64,000 bases of DNA, from positions 2,108,001 to 2,172,000 of the forward strand of contig JAJFPB010000001.1 of the NCBI GenBank assembly GCA_020881915.1. The letters run 5' to 3'. This DNA comes from Paramyrothecium sp. XJ0827 (lineage: Eukaryota; Ascomycota; Sordariomycetes; Hypocreales; Stachybotryaceae). Below are positions 1 through 10,878 of the stretch, piece by piece. A program made the position numbers and the translations under genes. Position 1 is the first letter of the stretch; every line of letters starts with the position of its first letter. Under the pieces are notes generated by a model, which had not been told where the DNA came from, did not search any database, and saw nothing but the letters and a program-made list of their open reading frames with translations.

Positions 1-441
1 GACCCATTTTGGCGGTATTTGAGCTGGTGGTGGTGGTTGGGCGGATGGGATGCTGGGTGTTGGAGTCGTTCGTAAAAACTACCAAAGACTTTAGAAATTT
101 GGTGTTTCCGGTGGTGGGGCTGCGCTGCAATCAGCTTAGGGTTCGCATAATTCTGTCACGTGAATGAGCACGTGCACCACTCTTTGTTGCACATTTCGAG
201 GAGGGCACCTTAGCGGTCACTTTTTGAAGGCTGGGAAGGACCCACCACAAGTGCGTACCTGTAGCTGTGGGGAATAACGGCATCGAAGGCTTCTGTGGAC
301 GAACAGGCACTGACTGGTTGAAGCTGCGAGACTTATGAATGAACGAACCTCTATTTTGATGGCTCCTACTTATACATGATTGCTACATTGTATCAATCGA
401 TACGCTAGAGATTATACACAAGTTGAATCACAGACACGGTC
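1..441. other. Intergenic, left edge
   Basis: No coding sequence is seen. This is the 3' flank of the minus-strand MRP51 gene. Two perfect CACGTG palindromes lie at 157-162 and 169-174, one helical turn apart; such sites are bound by fungal bHLH factors of the Cbf1/Pho4 type. They could belong to a gene beyond the left edge. Nothing else is recognised. Confidence 0.4.
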
Positions 442-1923
442 CTATTGTTGGCTCTTGCCGTCAGGCCCATCTAGTCCATAGCTGCTTGAGCTGCCGACCA
501 CGTCCTTTTCTTTCGCAGATGTCGCCGGCTCGGAATCCTGGACCAGTAGCTCATCGACGACTTCGTTGAGCCGTTGCTCCTCCGCGGCAAAGTTGTCGGC
601 GGTAGGTGTCGAGAAGGCAACGTCGCGCGGCATCTCGCTGTCGTCGTAGATTTGGGCCTGGCCCTTTTTCTCCTTGGCGATGAGCTGGGCCTCGAGTCCC
701 GTCTCCCTCACCTCCAAGATGACCTTGCCGCTAGGATCGACGGTCGCGGTGCGCGGCTCAACATATGCCTTTGCACCACCAGGGGTCGTGGTGTCGAGGA
801 ACCTGATGCCCGCGAGCATTTCAGGCTTGTGCTTGAGATGCGACGAGCCCCGGACATTGAATTCATTGTCACCTTGAGGCGCAAACGCAATGAAGCCACC
901 GACACCGAGCTTGGCGCTCATACCGCCGGATCGAGGATACATAATCCTGGCCTGCACGGGCGTCCTTCTCTCCTGAGGTCCGTAGACAGGATGGTTTTCC
1001 ATAATGGAAGAGGTTCGCAGGTAGCTGATACCAGCCGATGGGTGGCTCAGAGGTGGACCGGACTTGCCCCATGGGCTATTGGGCGCATTGCTAGAACTTG
1101 GCATGAAGCTCTGGAATAGTGCGCTGCTCACACCGACAGGTTCTCCAAGCGGAGCTAGATCCAAGAATTGTGACACGAGAGCGTACAGTGTTACGCGATC
1201 GTTTCGTAGAGAGTGGAGATAATCCAGGAATTGAGTCTCGGTGATGTGCCTGGCTTCCACCTTGCGAGGCGCGGGCTTGCCCTCTTCCACAGCCGCCCTG
1301 TTCCGTCGAGCCGTCATCTCTTCGGCCATGCGGGTCCTCAATAGTTGTCGGAAAGCAGCGCGCCTGGGCCGTACTCGCTTCTGCACGTATTCCATAAGCT
1401 CTCCTTCCGTCATTCTGGCCAGCCATGGGCCACGGAACTTCCAACGGCGGTCGTCGCCTTGGCCCTTCTCGACGTCTGTGAAATCGAGGTCTTCCTCAAA
1501 GACAGACTTGACAAACATGTCGGAACTTGTCGGCTTTCCTGCAATTACCCTCCTTGTCGTCTTCGGAACCGACATAGCGACGCGCATCTCCTGGAACTTT
1601 TCGAGGGACAAGGCGTGGTCGGCGGCAGATGAAAAATCAGTGACGCTCTCGACGGTATCGACATGCTTGACGCGAATCAGGGGGGTCGTTGTTGCCATTG
1701 TTGATTTGAGAGGGAATGGTCGTTTGAAGCCCCAGTCACCCTTCTCTCGCGACGAGAGAGGAGAGGTAATCGCCTGGTGCTGGGGATACGCCTTCGTCAT
1801 GGTTGGGGATTTGCTCTCGCTCATGGCGAGATTGGTGGGTGGATCGGCGAGTGGCTTGGGGATTGAGAACATCCGCGATCTCCTCAGAAGCGCCCCTCCG
1901 GGGGACATGGCGCGGGCTCCCAT
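442..1923 (-). CDS. MRP51: Mitochondrial small-subunit ribosomal protein Mrp51
   Basis: Structural protein of the fungal mitochondrial ribosome small subunit (Mrp51 family, the bS1m position), needed for mitochondrial translation. The 493-residue product has the fungal Mrp51 start SPGGALLRRSRMFSIPKPL, then the conserved block GDWGFKRPFPLKS at roughly residues 62-74, then IRVKHVDTVESVTDFSSAADH and the KFQEMRVAMSVPK segment. I start at the ATG at 1921-1923; a second in-frame ATG at 1906-1908 is also plausible. The open frame continues upstream to 2040 but without another ATG. Single exon. The C-terminal 50 residues are acidic and low complexity. It is divergent from the queuine transferase gene, the two starts being 339 bp apart. 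Family assignment is from recognised sequence; import into mitochondria is inferred from the family. Confidence 0.9.
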   Translation of the reverse strand: MGARAMSPGGALLRRSRMFSIPKPLADPPTNLAMSESKSPTMTKAYPQHQAITSPLSSREKGDWGFKRPFPLKSTMATTTPLIRVKHVDTVESVTDFSSAADHALSLEKFQEMRVAMSVPKTTRRVIAGKPTSSDMFVKSVFEEDLDFTDVEKGQGDDRRWKFRGPWLARMTEGELMEYVQKRVRPRRAAFRQLLRTRMAEEMTARRNRAAVEEGKPAPRKVEARHITETQFLDYLHSLRNDRVTLYALVSQFLDLAPLGEPVGVSSALFQSFMPSSSNAPNSPWGKSGPPLSHPSAGISYLRTSSIMENHPVYGPQERRTPVQARIMYPRSGGMSAKLGVGGFIAFAPQGDNEFNVRGSSHLKHKPEMLAGIRFLDTTTPGGAKAYVEPRTATVDPSGKVILEVRETGLEAQLIAKEKKGQAQIYDDSEMPRDVAFSTPTADNFAAEEQRLNEVVDELLVQDSEPATSAKEKDVVGSSSSYGLDGPDGKSQQ

Positions 1924-2262
1924 CTTGACCGTGGGGAGCTGTGCAGAAGCTCGGCACCTCGAAGTCGGGATAATGAGCTTGGTGTTCTGAACAGGACAGG
2001 AAATTTCACGTCTCCTGCGGTCTTCCCAATGAACCGACAATGAGCCGCTCCAGCCTCAGTGGCTGGTGACCCAGCTTGCCGGGATCTTTGCTGGTGCTGT
2101 GGCGCTAGTCTATCGCAGACTCCACTAAAATCTCGTTGCTGATAGTGCTTGTAAGGAAATCTCCTGCAAGTCACAGTCCGACGATGGTGCTCACTTGATC
2201 ACTTTTGGGAGAGGATTCAGGAAATTTTTCACTTTTCCAAGAGGATGCTGGGGGCCAGGAAA
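1924..2262. promoter_or_regulatory. Divergent promoter region between MRP51 and QTRT1
   Basis: 339 bp separate the two divergently read start codons, so both promoters must lie here or overlap. No TATA box or named site is obvious. Shared control of a mitoribosomal protein and a tRNA-modifying enzyme is an inference from layout only. Confidence 0.4.
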
Positions 2263-3570
2263 ATGGCGTCGAACATTCTCTCGTCACCGGCTCTGACCTT
2301 TGAGCTCGTGGCCCGCTGCTCTGTGGGTTCCCCTGCGAGTTTTCCATCACTAAAAGCCAGTCGCTAACAGCATCGTCCAAGGTAGACAACTCGGGCACGC
2401 GCTTCGATACTGACGCTGCCTCATGGAACTGTTCAGCTACCCATGTTCATGCCTGTGGCTACTCAGGCTTCCCTGAAAGGCCTAACGCCAGAGCAACTTG
2501 AAGAGACCGGGTGTCGCTTGTGCCTGAACAACACATACCATCTTGGACTTAAGCCTGGCCAGGATGTCCTTGACGCCGTTGGAGGAGCGCATAAGCTTCA
2601 AGGTTGGAAGTACAACATCCTAACGGACAGTGGTGGCTTCCAGATGGTGAGTTTGCTGAAGCTGGCAACCATTACAGAGGAAGGTGTTCGCTTCCTCAGT
2701 CCTCATGATGGTTCTCCCATGCTTCTCACACCAGAACATTCCATGTCATTGCAAAACACCATCGGCAGCGACATTATGATGCAACTTGACGATGTTCTAG
2801 TCACCACCTCTCCCGACAAGGCTCGCATGCGCGAGGCCATGGAGCGCAGTGTTCGGTGGCTAGATCGATGCATTGCGGCACACAAGAACCCTAATCGCCA
2901 AAACCTATTCTGCATCATTCAAGGAGGCCTGGATCTTGAGATGCGGCGAGAGTGCTGCAAAGAGATGTTGGCAAGAGACACGCCCGGCATCGCCATTGGT
3001 GGTCTCAGTGGAGGAGAGGCAAAGGCCGACTACTGCCGCGTGGTCGCTACCTGCACGGCTCTGTTGCCTGACTTGAAGCCACGATATGTTATGGGTATTG
3101 GTTACCCCGAGGATCTGGTAGTCAGCGTCGCTCTTGGTGCCGACATGTTTGACTGCGTCTGGCCTACGCGAACGGCCAGATTCGGCAACGCTATTTCGCG
3201 GCACGGCATGTTGAATTTGCGAAACGCCCAATTCGGTGTCGATTTCGGCCCTATCGAGCCCGGATGTCGTTGCGCATGCTGCCGAACAGAAGAAGAAGGA
3301 GGCATGGGCATCACGCGGGCGTTTGTGTACCACAATGCATCCAAGGAGACGGTTGCCGCTCATTTGCTGAGCATTCACAACGTGTGGTATCAGCTCAATC
3401 TGATGCGAGAAATTCGAGATGCAATCATTGAGGACAGATTCCCGACCTACGTGCGGCAGTTTTTCAAGGATAGATATACGCCTGAGTCACCGGCAGCGAA
3501 GGACTCGTTGTATCCTTCGTGGGCAGTAGAGGCGTTGAAGGGCGTGGGTGTAGATCTAGATTCACAATAG
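2263..3570 (+). CDS. QTRT1: Queuine tRNA-ribosyltransferase catalytic subunit 1
   Basis: Exchanges guanine-34 for queuine in the anticodon of tRNAs with GUN anticodons (Asp, Asn, His, Tyr); works with the QTRT2 partner, often at the mitochondrial outer membrane. Two exons, 2263-2322 and 2386-3570, split by a 63-bp intron with donor GTGGGT, branch GCTAAC at 2363-2368 and acceptor TAG. The join restores the family motif ARCSTTRARAS followed by LPHGTVQLPMFMPV, which supports the model strongly. The product is 414 residues (human 403). Visible are DSGGFQM near residue 100, GGLSGGE, the catalytic Asp276 in DCVWPTRTARFGNA, and a zinc site CxCx2C (C314, C316, C319) with His346. Starting at the ATG of MFMPV instead would lose the first 39 residues, so the upstream exon is needed. 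Confidence 0.94.
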
Positions 3571-3794
3571 ACCTGGCTTTCTGGCATGGATACTGCTCCT
3601 TATGATGGCGTTGGTATAAACCATGTTTTATCATGTTTTTTCTTCTTTTGTCTTGCTAATTGGAAAAAGCCACAAACGTACCAGGCATGGCCGTGGTATA
3701 TACGGATCCGTTCTCAACCTTCCGGACATTAATTAGCAACCACTGCACTCAACAATGCATCACAATCCCTTGTCGATGTCGCCCACAACTATTC
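3571..3794. other. Short convergent intergenic region
   Basis: Contains the 3' ends of QTRT1 and of the minus-strand GPI protein gene. T-rich stretch at about 3628-3650; no further element seen. Confidence 0.3.
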
Positions 3795-4950
3795 TCAAGC
3801 CAAGAGTAGAGCAGCACCAACGGCAGCCACAAGTCCAGCAGCACATCCGGCGCGGACAACTGAACCAGCGCCAGGGCGGTCAGTCTCCTCGGGGGCGGGC
3901 TGAGTAACCGTGACAGTTTCTCTATCACCGCCACCACCTGCGGCGTTCGAATCATCATCGTCATCTTCACCGCTTGGGACGTTGCTTGACGTGGGTGATG
4001 CGGTCGCAGGACCTTGACACACATCACTGAATCTGTCACAGAACGTGGCAAAGGTGGAAGCGACTGTTTCCATGTTAGCACATCATGGAAGGGTACCCGA
4101 ACCAAAGGGACTACTTACGAGGGAAGAAGGTGCTTGGGTCGCCAGTTCTGGCCCAGTCACGGCAGGTCTGGGCATAGCCATCAAGCTCATCGGTCCATAC
4201 AAGACTTCTGTCGGAGGTTTGGCAGCTGCAAAGGTTCAGTGGCACTTTCATTAACACCCAACATTCCGCGAGACTCACCAGTAGCACGAGGCCTGTTGCC
4301 TGAACGGCTGGGCGGAGAAGCCATCAATCTCCCTGCTGCAGGACTCGTAAAGGCCAAGCATGGAGCTACACTCGAGAGGGAAGTCGTCCAGAGACGCGGT
4401 TGCCGTGATAGAGCTTGGTATAGTGATGGTCTCGCTAGCTGGAATGATGGAAGATGTTATGGTTTCATCGTCGCCGTCATCCTCCCTCGTGCTCGAAGCT
4501 CGAGAAGTCGCCGATGGGCGGGACGAGCCAGCGGCGCAGCTGGTCATACCGCAGACCGAATACAGGGTATCATAGGCTTCACAGTGGTCAGTGCCAGATG
4601 AAAGGTGATTCAGGGCACCGCAGCTTACCAGAATACTCTGACGACAAGCTCGGTTCCTCGACAGAGAAATAGCTGGAACAAGTAGAGTAGGCCTCGGAGA
4701 TGGCAGTGCCCTCAATGCAGCACACGCAACCGAGGAAGCCAGTGGGCGCCGCGGTGGCGAGGGCGCGGGTGCCGCCGAAACTGTTGATGCATACCTCGAG
4801 ATAGCTGTTGGCGTTGGTGCAAAGCGTGTACTCAGGATCGTTCGTGTTGACGGCGGCACCAAGGACAGCGTTTCTGAGCTGGGGCAGGGCCGTGATCTGT
4901 TGAGCAGCAGCGCCGCCAGCAACCACCAGTGGCAGGAGGAGGCGGTTCAT
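3795..4950 (-). CDS. Secreted GPI-type protein with two 8-cysteine modules
   Basis: 331 residues in four exons (4629-4950, 4279-4576, 4119-4225, 3795-4063) with introns of 52, 53 and 55 bp; donors GTAAGC, GTGAGT and GTAAGT, with branch sites CTGAC, CTGAAC and GCTAAC. An N-terminal signal peptide (MNRLLLPLVVAGGAAAQQ) and a hydrophobic C-terminal tail ending AAVGAALLLA suggest a GPI-anchored wall or plasma-membrane protein. Two cysteine modules are visible: A with C44, C54, C75, C77, C78, C91, C116, C121, and B with C177, C187, C205, C207, C208, C228, C251, C258. Both follow C-x9-C-x(17-20)-C-x-CC-x(12-19)-C-x(22-24)-C-x(4-6)-C. A Ser/Thr/Asp-rich linker lies between them and another follows module B. 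I do not recognise a named domain, and the spacing does not match CFEM to my eye. No enzymatic function is claimed. Confidence 0.85.
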
Positions 4951-6632
4951 TTTGTGAAGCTTGTTGCAATGCTTCGAATAGCACGGGATCAATGACAGCA
5001 CTCCCCGTTGGGATCGAGGTGAAAGGCCGAGGAAGAAACAATTTGGAGGTGGTAATGTCAACTTTTGTTTCTACCAACTCGGTATTCCGAGTCCGCAGGA
5101 TAAACAAGAGCTCAGCAAAGCCGGACAGCCGCCACTTTACAAGGGACCTCAACTGCCAGGGGGGTTTATGGAACCCGGCATGAGCTAGCTGCAGCTCGAT
5201 GGGCAAACGAGGCAGAAATGCCGTGCTGCGAGCCAATGGCAACTAGGTCCGCGCGGTGCGGCTGAACGAACATCAACACCTGCGCGCCAGCTGGCGAGGC
5301 GATGCAGGGCCCGTTGAATGACGGTCAACGGGCTGTCGGCTTTCGTTTTCTTGCTCCATTGTTCGCGGAGGTGGCGCTCTGCAATAAAAGGCCGAGCGAT
5401 GCTTGACCGCTTTGTGGCACGAGGCTCAACTATGCCGAGATTTCATATGCACGATGCAGCGTACCGTCCTGAAGCTCTACTTATACGGCAGTTGAGAGGC
5501 TTAATTGAAGCGTCAAATAAAAAATTTGCTCTTTTAGGCAAAGCTCACGCCTTGCCATGCCCAACGAGTCATTGCCTGGGCAGTTCAGCTGGCCTTGGCT
5601 CCACAGCGCAAGTGAATTTCCGTTGGAGACCTGTGATCGCCTGAATGTGCTGCGACACTCACAACCTGACGAAGTTCTGCTTGTCGAGGCAGTAGGAGGT
5701 TGAGACAGCGAGTTTGCCTTATGGCGTTGCCAAGGCCCTTGGCCGGCGGAACCGGCATCTACCACGGCACTATGTTCATCCATCCTGACCCGCAGACAAA
5801 TCGCTTGCATGGGCTGTGCGACTCAAAAGGCACGTACTTTGCGCAACGGCGTCAAACAGTGGGATACATCGGTATGGGTCTCAGTCTTGAGCTCCGACAG
5901 AGCCCAAAATGTGCCCTCCAGCTCGGAGCGTTTTCCTAAACATCATTATTATTTGAGGAATAAGATTATGAAGACCGCCCCAGCTGTGAGTTTGGCAGGG
6001 TTATTCCCAAGATCGTTCCCTTGGGAAATGCCCATGGTTTGTCGTCAAAGAGTGACAGGCAATCACCGTGCCACGTGCTCTCAGACGTCAGTTGCAGCAA
6101 TTATGGGCATGATCCTGGTCTTGGTCGGAGAATGGCGTGCATGCATACACCACCTCATCGGCATCGAAGCCTTTTTTTTTTTCAGCCACCCATGTCCTAG
6201 AGATTGCTCTTATGTATCTGCAAAGGCCAACGGAAATTGGTTTGGAAAGACCGAGTTCGCAATCGAGACTGCGGGACAATTGATGGACTGTGAGTGAGAG
6301 CGACTATGCCATTCTAACATGGTGATCATTGGCTCGTCCTGGGATGCGCTGCTCTCCAGAGGCTGGTAGCAGATTCCTCATTAAGCTCGGGCATCGGGTG
6401 TTGTTTATGGCACTTCGCGCTGCACGGTATCGCTGCTGTGGCGAAAGCAATCATCGCGTGCCATACCAAGTCCGTCATCTCATTCATAATCTGGCCTGAG
6501 TCGATTAAGCCACAGCAGTAGTATGACTCTCTGACACAAAACACTCGCTCGAACGCCAATCGCCCCCCTGGAAAACCCGGAATACAATGTCGCGGCCTCC
6601 ATTAGTCCCAGATTCGAAGCGGGCTCGATAAT
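4951..6632. other. Intergenic, no gene recognised
   Basis: 1.7 kb between two minus-strand surface-protein genes. It carries the promoter of the GPI protein gene on its left and the 3' flank of the next gene on its right. A 13-T run lies at about 6171-6183. Open frames here are short, overlapping on both strands and resemble no family I know. Confidence 0.4.
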
Positions 6633-7479
6633 TTATCCCGGTACTTCGTATAATTGTCGAGCCGGTAACTCTGCTAACTTCACCTGCGTCTCCGTCCCGT
6701 CAATCTCGTGACGCTGAGGGAGCGGCACGCCCTTCTTGCGCTTCTTCTTCAAGATAAACCAGACCACGGCAGCAACTGCTAGCAAGCCAACAACACTCCC
6801 AACAACGCCTCCTGCGATTGCGCCCACGTTTGGCGAAGATTCGTTTTGATTGGGCTGGGCGGTTTGTGTTTCCTCCGATGTTGAAGTGGTGCCTGTAGAC
6901 AAGGTGGTATCGGTCGACGACGTTTGGTCGCTAGATGTGGTGGAGGAGTGAGTAGACGTTGTAGCTTCGGAGCTAGACGAGGAAGTGGTACTCGATGAAG
7001 GTTCTACCGAAAAAGAGTTAACTCAGGCATGGGTCTAGAGAGTATGCCAAAGCGGCGCCGTACCTTCACCGGCACTAATCAACTCCAACAATGTCTCGCC
7101 CGACCTGAATGAATAACCTGGTGCGGCGCAGCCATTACTGTTGCGAGTCGTCGAATAGCCGCGGAGTCCTTTCAAGCAGCAGAAGTACCCGCCATTATCA
7201 TACAGATCCCAGGAACTATTGGCACATTTGGGCTCCTCAAGCAGGGTAGTGGTGCAATTGTCGAGAGTCGGACAGCACTGGCATAAGGAACATTGTCAGT
7301 TGGCATACTGATGCGCCCGTGTCTGAGAGCACACTTACGTCCGGATTATAGGCAGAGGGGCAGAAGGATGACTCCGGGCAACAGACGCGATATGGAGTGA
7401 CAGTCGGTCCGCAGTCCACCTCTGATCTGAGGCAAGTTCCGTTGACGCGGAGGGCAAACCCAGCGGGTGACTCGGCCAT
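6633..7479 (-). CDS. Cys-rich single-pass membrane protein
   Basis: 241 residues in three exons (7339-7479, 7064-7277, 6633-7003), introns of 61 and 60 bp; splice joins keep the frame at each step. Layout: Cys-rich head (residues 1 to about 100) with CxxxxxDC, YRVCCP, CCPTLDNC, YFCC motifs and the WDLYDNGGYFCC signature common in a fungal family of unknown function; then a Ser/Thr-rich stalk; one membrane segment at about 178-203 starting VGAIAGGVVGSVVG; then the basic stop-transfer run KKKRKK (204-209) and a short cytosolic tail. The N terminus lacks an obvious signal peptide, so the single helix probably also directs membrane insertion. The architecture resembles fungal surface sensors with a glycosylated stalk, but that role is inference. 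A further upstream exon cannot be excluded. Confidence 0.82.
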
Positions 7480-8085
7480 TTCGCACAACTACCTTCGCTG
7501 CCATATACCGTGAAGGGGAATCCAGACACAGGAAAGGGGAGAAATAACAATTACTCGGCGCAAGGAAACAAACCAAGACCCTGTCCTGCGAGCGGAGTTA
7601 GTGCTGCGCGGGTATGAGGAGATCAGCGCTTCATCCTTGTATTACAGGAAGCCTTGGCATCCTTGCAGCCAGTTGTTTATTCATTGAAACGCCTGGGTCT
7701 GAGAATAAGCGCTAGTGGTCATTGTATATAAAATGGACAACGTCAAATGCAGACAAAAGTCGCGGCGAGATGCCATGACACGCGGTGTCCATTAGCCAGG
7801 TTGGCAGCCGAGACGAGAAGTATGCACATCTACAACAAGAGAAGGGATGGTAAGCCTGTAGAGCAGTGTCCCGGACTTGGAGCATTCTCAAGTGCTGTTT
7901 TCGGTGACCCCACGCCCAAAAGAGTGAGGCTTATCACGTGCACGTCCAGAATCATGCACGCCCCACTTCTTTTTTTTATCTTTACGCGCTAAGATGCGCT
8001 TCACGTTTTTCCTCGTGAACGCATTGAAAACTTCACCTTGAGTATACCTCAAGGTTTTTTGTGAATTCACTGTCCTACCGGCAAG
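7480..8085. promoter_or_regulatory. Divergent intergenic region upstream of CTP synthase
   Basis: 606 bp between the divergent Cys-rich protein and CTP synthase genes. A CACGTG palindrome lies at 7935-7940, about 150 bp before the CTP synthase start, followed by a pyrimidine-rich tract near 7965-7985, which is a common fungal core-promoter feature. No other site is claimed. Confidence 0.35.
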
Positions 8086-10878
8086 ATGCGTACTGTTCTC
8101 GTTAGCGGCGGAGTCATTTCTGGCATCGGCAAAGGTATTTCCTCATACTCGTCTGCGTCTTCTCGTTTTTGGCGGCTGTGTGGAATGGTGGGATCAAGAC
8201 TTGGCTTTGGGTGGACGAATCGGGCGTATCACGGTTTCACATGTGAACAATTGCTGATCTCGTAATGAACAGGAATTATCGGTACGAGAATAAATAGCCT
8301 GCTCCTGTTGATAATCACCAGGACTGACGAATTCATGAAGCTTCTTCTGCCGGACTTCTGCTCAAGACTACGGGACTGAGAGTGACGGTATGACTCCCAC
8401 TGGCACCCATATCCACCCACGTAAATTGAATGTCTCGCTCATATTATTTTCCTTGTCTAGGTGATCAAAATTGATCGTAAGTCTCCATTGTTGAGCTTGA
8501 AGCGCAGTTAGATGCGGTCCTCGCACCGCACCTAGTACAGGTGCTCCGATGTATGTCAGTTGCTGATCCTATTCAGCCTACCTCAACATCGATGCCGGAA
8601 GTACGCAGTCGCCCAGTTCTCCAAACCCAATTGTTACAAATGGGCTAACATTATCATTCTAGCCCTGGGACCTTTAGAGTAAGCTGGTACTGGAGTCGCC
8701 TTGCAGGGCTTTGCTGATGACCTCAATTCAGGCATGGCGAGTGCTTCGTGCTTGCGGACGGTGGAGAGGTATGTGCCATCCTTATTGCCACTGATAAGTT
8801 CTCTTTGCTCATTCTTACCTAGTGTGACCTCGATCTGGGTAACTACGAGAGGTTCGTCTGGCCATTCCGGGATCTCCACATAGATCACTACCCTTGAGCT
8901 ATCGCCTTGAACTTCATCTAATTGCGCAACCAGATATCTCGGTGTCCAGCTGACCAGCGAGAGCAATATCACAACCGGAAAGGTCTACAGCCATGTCCTC
9001 AAGAAGGAGAGGAAAGGTGACTACCTAGGAAAGACCGTCCAGGTCGTTCCACACATCACCGATGCGATCCAGGAACACATTGAGCGAGTCGCTAAGACTC
9101 CCGTGGACGACTCCGGGGAGCTTCCTGATATTTGCATTAGTAAGTCGTTTTGACCTTCGTGTCAGAGCCTGCTGCTAACTAGTGGATAGTTGAACTGGTT
9201 CGTCTCTCCCCTTAATTCTTGATGCTGACCGCAATGACTTATACTTGCTAGGGTGGTACTGTCGGGTATGTAAAGCCACACCTCACTTTCGATAGCTCCC
9301 GCACTAACTTCACAAGTGATATCGAGTCCATGCCCTTCATTGAGGCGTTGGTTCAGTATAGACATAAAGTTGGCAAAGATAACTTTTTCTGCATTAACGT
9401 CACATATGTTCCTGTGTAAGTCAAAAATCACTGAAAGAAGTTGCTACTGCGGAGAGGATGTTCTAACGGGAATTCAGCATTCATGGAGAGGAGAAGACGA
9501 AGCCCACGCAACACGCTATCAAGCAGTTCCGAAGTGCTGGCCTGACACCGGACCTGGTACGTCCATCTCCCGCTATGGGTCACTTGTTCCTCACTCCTCA
9601 ACTAACGCTTCTGGTAGATCGCTTGTCGCTGCGAGCACAAGATTGAAGAGGCCACCATTCAAAAGATCGCCAGAAGCTGCCAAGTCGACTATGACCAGGT
9701 CATGGCCGTCTGGGATATGGAGACCATCTACCAAGTCCCTCTCATTCTGAAGGACCAGGGCCTATTGGACGTGCTGGCACGTGAGCTGAGGCTTGATAAG
9801 CTGGACCTTCCGGCTCCCCGGGTTGAGCAGGGTGTGGCACTCTGGAACCTTTGGAAGGAGACAGTCGTTCCTAAGCAGCACTGGGAGCCGGTTCACATTG
9901 TGCTGGTTGGCAAGTACACTGCCCTGGAGGACAGCTACCTCAGTGTCATCAAGTCTCTTGAGCATTCGGCTATGCGATGCCACCGAAAGCTCAAGCTCGT
10001 CTCTGTGGATTCCGAGCATTTGGAAGATGCTGCCCTGAAGAAGGATCCCAGCAAGTACCACAAGGCTTGGAATGCAGTCTGTGAAGCTCAGGGCTTGGTG
10101 GTTCCTGGTAAGACATGTCAGAGCTCAAGGCAAAAGTCAAGCTACTAACACCAGCTCCAGGCGGATTCTCTGCGCGAGGCGTTGAGGGTATGATTCGCGC
10201 CGCGACCTGGGCTCGGGAGCGCAAGATTCCCTACCTAGGTCTGTGCCTCGGTATGCAAGTTGCTGTGATCGAGGCGGCCCGAAACCTATGCGGACTCACT
10301 GGCGCCACCTCTGAAGAGTTTGACGCTCTTGCCGAGCATCGCGCCGTTATCTTTATGCCGGAAGGATCCAAGGAGTATGTTAATTGGCATTGCCACAAGA
10401 TGCATTGACTGACTTGATATGTAGGCAACTTGGTGGAACCATGCGTCTCGGTACCCGTGCCACGCACTTCGAGCCTGGCACCGAATGGAGCAAGCTGCGA
10501 GCCCTGTACAATGGAGCCGAGGTTGTCCACGAGCGTCACCGCCACCGTTATGAGGTTAACCCCGACTACATCGAGCGACTGGAGAAGGTTGGCTTGAACT
10601 TTGTCGGCAAAGACGACACCGGAAAGCGTATGGAGGTCGTCGAACGCAGCGATCACCCATACTTCGTCGGGTAAGTGAAGCCAACAATTGTTTGGACAGC
10701 ACGGACTAACCCGAGCAGTCTCCAAGCGCACCCCGAGTACACCTCAAAGGTGCTGAAGCCGTCGCCCCCCGTACTTGGATTCGTTGCGGCCAGCGCAGGG
10801 TGCCTCGACCAGATCATCGAAGTGGTTAAGAAGGAAGAGACAACCGCGCAGGGTACAAACGATGCTAGCCACTTCTGA
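8086..10878 (+). CDS. URA7: CTP synthase (17 exons)
   Basis: Makes CTP from UTP, ATP and glutamine. I rebuilt 17 exons: 8086-8134, 8273-8281, 8341-8387, 8461-8476, 8577-8600, 8663-8678, 8732-8768, 8823-8851, 8934-9139, 9190-9197, 9252-9265, 9317-9415, 9478-9556, 9618-10107, 10161-10374, 10425-10670, 10719-10878. The exons sum to 1743 nt, 580 residues, the usual fungal length, with no frame break. Synthetase half: [10 protein letters not shown] at the start, [39 protein letters not shown]. Glutaminase half: PGGFSARG, nucleophile Cys403 in YLGLCLGMQ, and His532/Glu534 in QAHPEY. Exons of 8, 9, 14, 16, 16 and 24 nt are unusually small. The residue at the exon 7/8 join reads Cys where many homologs have Val or Thr, so that junction is the least certain. 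Confidence 0.93.
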
